Shown one piece after another: positions 60,932 to 64,000 of a stretch of 64,000 nt of DNA; position 1 is the stretch's first letter, and each line of letters starts with the position of its first letter. Source of the stretch: an uncultured Flavobacteriaceae bacterium (GTDB lineage Bacteria; Bacteroidota; Bacteroidia; Flavobacteriales; Flavobacteriaceae); the NCBI GenBank assembly GCA_947500525.1, contig CANMSH010000001.1, positions 434,001-498,000 of the forward strand, read 5' to 3'. Below the pieces are notes generated by a model. That model saw nothing but the letters and a program-made list of their open reading frames with translations. It made no database searches and was not told the origin of the DNA. A program made the translations under genes and the position numbers.

Positions 60932-62221
60932 TTGGATACACAAACTAAGGAAGTTTTTGCGAAGTCATTTTCTACTGTAATAGTACAAATTATAGGTGTT
61001 GCAGCTAGACTTGTCACAAGTATTGTTCTAGGTAGAATACTTGGAGTGGCGGGACTGGGAGATGTCAATTTGATTAATCAAATAATTACAATCTTAATGG
61101 TAATTTCAATGTTTGGAATGGATCATGTGCTTGTAAAGAAGATTTCAATAGGCCATTTTAATAGAGATTACCAGTCAATAGGGGTTGCTATTTATACATC
61201 CTTAAGAGTAAACTTAATTATTGCTGTTTTGTTGACAATTCTAAGCGTCATTGGAGCAAGTTTTATCTCAGAGTTCTTTTCGGCAACTCAATTAAAGTTT
61301 CCATTAATTGTGGCGGCAATAGCATTAGTTCCTCAAACAATTAGTATTGTTTTTGCGTCAGTTGTTAATGGTTTCAATAAGGTTTGGCAAGGTAGATTAT
61401 TGAAAGATTTTTTAACTTCTCTATTTGTTTTAATGGGAGTATTTTTTGCTTGGTATTTGAAAATTTCAATAGATCTATTCTCTGTCATCGCTATCTATAC
61501 GATTAGTCGATTTTTAACATTTATTATTGCATTTCTATATGTAAAGAACATATATAATCCTATTTTTTTTAAAGGAGTTGTTGATAAAACGATGATTAAA
61601 ATGGCAAAACCTCTTCTTTTTGTTTCGGCAACCACTCTTTTGTCGTCCTCGTTAGATGTTATTATGTTAGGATGGCTGAGTAATTCATCTAGTGTAGGAC
61701 TCTATACTGTAGCCACGAGATTGGTTCTCTTTATTGCTTTTTTTTTACAAATAACCAACGCAGTGCTTTCACCAAAAATTGCAGCATATTTTGCGAATAA
61801 TGAGTTAAGCAAGTTAACGGTAATGATTAAACAAGTTACTTTTGTGCTTATAATTATAGGAGTTCTATCAACAATATTTTTTGTCATTTTAGGAAAACCT
61901 ATACTGAGTGTTTGGGGACATGACTTTACTGAAGCCTATTATTGTTTAGTTATTTTATGTTTTGGCCAATTTATAAATATTTCTACAGGCTGCTCAGGAG
62001 TCTTATTAATTATGAGCGGAAATGAAAAGGTGTTTAGTTATATTACGAGTATCTCTCTTTTGTTTAATTTTACGTTGAATCTCGTTTTAATTAGTAAGTA
62101 TGATATTCTAGGGGCGGCGATAGCTACTAGTATTACAATTGCTGGCGAAAATATTGTTAAGGTCATTATAGCAAAGAAAAAAACAGGTATATTAACGATT
62201 CCCATTGGACTTAAAAATTAA
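60932..62221 (+). CDS. Oligosaccharide flippase family (Wzx/MATE-like) membrane protein
   Basis: This 429-residue protein has about 12 membrane segments and the PST/MviN-type opening KEVFAKSFSTVIVQIIGVAARLVTSIVLGRILGVAGLGDVNL, diagnostic of O-antigen flippases. It would move undecaprenyl-linked oligosaccharide units across the inner membrane. The start is a TTG at 60932, since the first in-frame ATG lies in the second membrane segment and would remove the first helix. A 191-base gap precedes it. The two glycosyltransferases follow directly. Confidence 0.88.
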   Translation: MDTQTKEVFAKSFSTVIVQIIGVAARLVTSIVLGRILGVAGLGDVNLINQIITILMVISMFGMDHVLVKKISIGHFNRDYQSIGVAIYTSLRVNLIIAVLLTILSVIGASFISEFFSATQLKFPLIVAAIALVPQTISIVFASVVNGFNKVWQGRLLKDFLTSLFVLMGVFFAWYLKISIDLFSVIAIYTISRFLTFIIAFLYVKNIYNPIFFKGVVDKTMIKMAKPLLFVSATTLLSSSLDVIMLGWLSNSSSVGLYTVATRLVLFIAFFLQITNAVLSPKIAAYFANNELSKLTVMIKQVTFVLIIIGVLSTIFFVILGKPILSVWGHDFTEAYYCLVILCFGQFINISTGCSGVLLIMSGNEKVFSYITSISLLFNFTLNLVLISKYDILGAAIATSITIAGENIVKVIIAKKKTGILTIPIGLKN

Positions 62222-62228
62222 TTCGTTT

Positions 62229-63188
62229 ATGATCTTTGCTGTTACGGTAGTAGTTGTTACATATGCTGATAGATTCCATTTATTGAAACAAGTTCTGGAT
62301 GCCTGTTTGGATATTGGAGTGACAAGTATTATAGTAGTGGATAATGATTCTAATGAAAAAAGCAAAAAACAGTTAATACATTATTCACATACTCAAAGTG
62401 AACATATTAATGTTATTTGGAATTCTGCTAACTTAGGTTCTGCAAAAGGGTATCAACAAGGTTTAAAAGCAGCGCAAAAGGAGAATTCTGATTTCATATG
62501 GTTGTTGGATGATGATAATAGGCCCAGACCAAGTTCTTTGAAAAAATTAGTTGATTTTTGGAAAGTTAAGCCTGATCATGTAGAAGCATTGCTATCTTTT
62601 CGTCCTGACAGACCTCAATATAAACAAGCAATTCAAGAAAATAATTCGGATTTAGTCTTAAGTTTAAAGAATAGTTTTTTAGGGTTTCACTTAAAAGAAA
62701 AGCTGTTGAAAATTTTTAAACCTAAAGATAGGAATGACGTGAAGTTTGGGCAGGTGGCTTATGCTCCTTACGGAGGAATGTTTTTTAAGAAATCTACCTT
62801 AGAAGAAATTGGCTATCCAAATGAGCGCTTTTTTCTGTATTCCGATGACCATGACTGGAGTTATAGAATAACTATGATGGGAAAAAAAATATTTCTCATT
62901 TTAGAAAGTGTTATTGATGATATTGATACCTCGTGGGCAGTTAAAGATAAAAAAAGTACTGTTTTTAAAAGGATAAAAGAAGCCGCTTCGTTTAGGGTAT
63001 ATTATACTACAAGAAATAGAATGTTATTCGAGAAAAAGTATTTAGTAACAAATGGAGTTGTCTATAGAATGAACAGATATATATATACTTTTATTTTAAG
63101 TTTATATGCTTATAACGCGCCAACGTATAAAGTTTTTTTTAAGGCTATGAGAGATGCAGATAATGATAATCTGGAAAATTTTAAATGA
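62229..63188 (+). CDS. GT2 family glycosyltransferase
   Basis: This protein of 319 residues is a family 2 glycosyltransferase. It begins IFAVTVVVVTYADRFHLLKQ, has the IIVVDNDSNE nucleotide-binding motif, the DFIWLLDDDNRPRPSSL metal-site DDD motif near residue 90 and the YPNERFFLYSDDHDWSYRITMMG segment with the catalytic Asp-Asp, resembling rhamnosyl- or galactofuranosyl-transferases. The frame is open to a TTG at 62205, but the ATG at 62229, 7 bases after the flippase stop, gives the usual GT2 opening. It belongs to the polysaccharide cluster and shares an ATGA overlap with the next gene. Confidence 0.9.
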   Translation: MIFAVTVVVVTYADRFHLLKQVLDACLDIGVTSIIVVDNDSNEKSKKQLIHYSHTQSEHINVIWNSANLGSAKGYQQGLKAAQKENSDFIWLLDDDNRPRPSSLKKLVDFWKVKPDHVEALLSFRPDRPQYKQAIQENNSDLVLSLKNSFLGFHLKEKLLKIFKPKDRNDVKFGQVAYAPYGGMFFKKSTLEEIGYPNERFFLYSDDHDWSYRITMMGKKIFLILESVIDDIDTSWAVKDKKSTVFKRIKEAASFRVYYTTRNRMLFEKKYLVTNGVVYRMNRYIYTFILSLYAYNAPTYKVFFKAMRDADNDNLENFK

Positions 63189-64000
63189 AAATTTTAATAG
63201 TAAATACGCTATATGCTCCGAACCAAATTGGTGGTGCAGAGAAATCAGTGCAAATGCTAGCTGAGAACTTTGCGCTCATAGGACATACAGTAAAAGTTAT
63301 CTGTTTAGATAAAGAAGACTCAAATTATGAGTTGGCAAATGTTCATGTTCAAGCGCTAAAGATTAAGAATAATTATTGGCCTTTTGAGAAAAAAACTAAA
63401 AATCACTTGCAAAAATTTTTTTGGCATTTAAAGGATGCTAAAAACAAAAGTTATGATAGCGTTTTTAGAAAGATTATCGGAGATTTTAATCCAGATATTC
63501 TTTTTACAAATAATTTGAGTGGTTTTTCTTCGAATATATGGTCAATTGCCAAGTCTTTAAGAGTAAAAATAGTTCATACTTTAAGAGATTATTACTTGCA
63601 GTGCCCTAAGTCTACTAAATTTAAGAAAAATTCGAATTGCACAAAAAATTGTTTGAATTGTAAGTTTTTAACAACTTTTAAAAGGGAAAAATCCCATCAA
63701 ATTGATTACTTAATAGGGATTAGTAAGTTTATTTTAGACGATCATATTAATAATGGATATTTTAAAGGTGTTCATAATGATGTGATTTTCAATGGGTTTA
63801 ATTTGAATTTAAATAAAAGTAAGGAAAGAAGAAATGAAACAATTGTTTTTGGTTTTATTGGTCAAATAAAAGAATCAAAAGGAATAGAATTTATTCTTAA
63901 ATGTTTTACAAAAATCACTAATACTAATTGGAAACTACTTGTTGCAGGTGAAGTTGATGAAGTTTATTTGACCCATTTAATTGGATTAAATAATTCGTCC
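63185..64000 (+). CDS. GT4 family glycosyltransferase, N-terminal part (3' end outside window)
   Basis: The frame opens with ATG at 63185 inside the TGA of the upstream gene and stays open to the window edge (272 codons). The start KILIVNTLYAPNQIGGAEKSVQ is the GT4/glycosyltransferase subfamily 4 opening, and VFGFIGQIKESKGIEFILKCF near residue 220 is the start of the donor-binding C-terminal domain. A Cys-rich stretch (CPKSTKFKKNSNCTKNCLNCK, near residues 140-160) is unusual and may bind metal. It transfers a sugar in the surface polysaccharide pathway; the specificity is unknown. Confidence 0.88.
   Translation, partial: MKILIVNTLYAPNQIGGAEKSVQMLAENFALIGHTVKVICLDKEDSNYELANVHVQALKIKNNYWPFEKKTKNHLQKFFWHLKDAKNKSYDSVFRKIIGDFNPDILFTNNLSGFSSNIWSIAKSLRVKIVHTLRDYYLQCPKSTKFKKNSNCTKNCLNCKFLTTFKREKSHQIDYLIGISKFILDDHINNGYFKGVHNDVIFNGFNLNLNKSKERRNETIVFGFIGQIKESKGIEFILKCFTKITNTNWKLLVAGEVDEVYLTHLIGLNNSS

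Noticed and set aside
1..64000. tRNA, rRNA, CRISPR arrays, insertion sequences, prophage genes and restriction or toxin-antitoxin systems
   Set aside because: I looked for conserved tRNA arms, spaced repeats, transposase and integrase motifs and nuclease or toxin signatures and saw none. Small RNAs without sequence motifs cannot be excluded by eye.

Overview
The window is a chromosomal segment of an AT-rich member of the Bacteroidota, almost certainly family Flavobacteriaceae. The case rests on lineage markers: a type IX secretion protein (PorZ) and a type IX C-terminal sorting domain, DUF4271, DUF4296, DUF4175 and DUF6909 type proteins, many short lipoproteins with Ser-Cys lipoboxes, a TonB-dependent receptor with an N-terminal carboxypeptidase-like domain, and repeated TAnnTTTG promoter boxes, the -7 element of this phylum. 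No tRNA, rRNA, CRISPR array, insertion sequence or prophage was found. I cannot name the genus.

Left part (1-25.2 kb): mixed-strand housekeeping and accessory genes. In order they are the tail of a LuxE-like acyltransferase gene, tandem secreted YHS-domain genes, a lipoprotein, a TetR regulator, a DinB-like protein, tyrS, an SDR-family protein, a GT2 / dihydroorotase-like / DUF4296 operon, DUF4271 with uroporphyrinogen-III synthase, recA, a TerC membrane protein, a CrtI-like oxidoreductase, a haloalkane-dehalogenase-like hydrolase, an ElaA-like acetyltransferase with rpiB, an AT-rich gap with a 58-residue membrane ORF, an NHL-repeat protein, a lipid kinase, rnr, a GIN-domain protein, tatA, an SPFH protein, a spondin-domain type IX cargo and gltX.

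Right part (25.2-64 kb): 24 of 27 genes are on the + strand. DUF4175, ybeY, mnmG, a small membrane protein and a methyltransferase come first. This stretch carries one exact and one near-exact copy of the ParB-binding site parS, 2.4 kb apart. An envelope block follows: an OmpH/Skp lipoprotein, a 964-residue OmpA-family protein, a secreted copy of that protein's C-terminal module, an alpha-2-macroglobulin, a flavin-type oxidase, penicillin-binding protein 1C, and a LytTR regulator with its histidine kinase. Then come porZ-recO-TonB receptor, a glutaryl-CoA-dehydrogenase-like gene, rnpA, an S41 protease, a DUF6909 gene, and the start of a surface-polysaccharide cluster (chain-length-like protein, flippase, GT2, GT4) that runs off the right edge.

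The most interesting points are the parS pair (one copy contains the start codon of one gene and the stop codon of the one before it) beside a switch in coding-strand bias, which suggests an origin-proximal region; the fused and free versions of an unnamed beta-rich module; an A2M-PBP1C operon with an oxidase-like gene between them; a dihydroorotase-like enzyme with Gln in place of a metal-binding His; and promoter boxes that abut start codons, suggesting leaderless messages.
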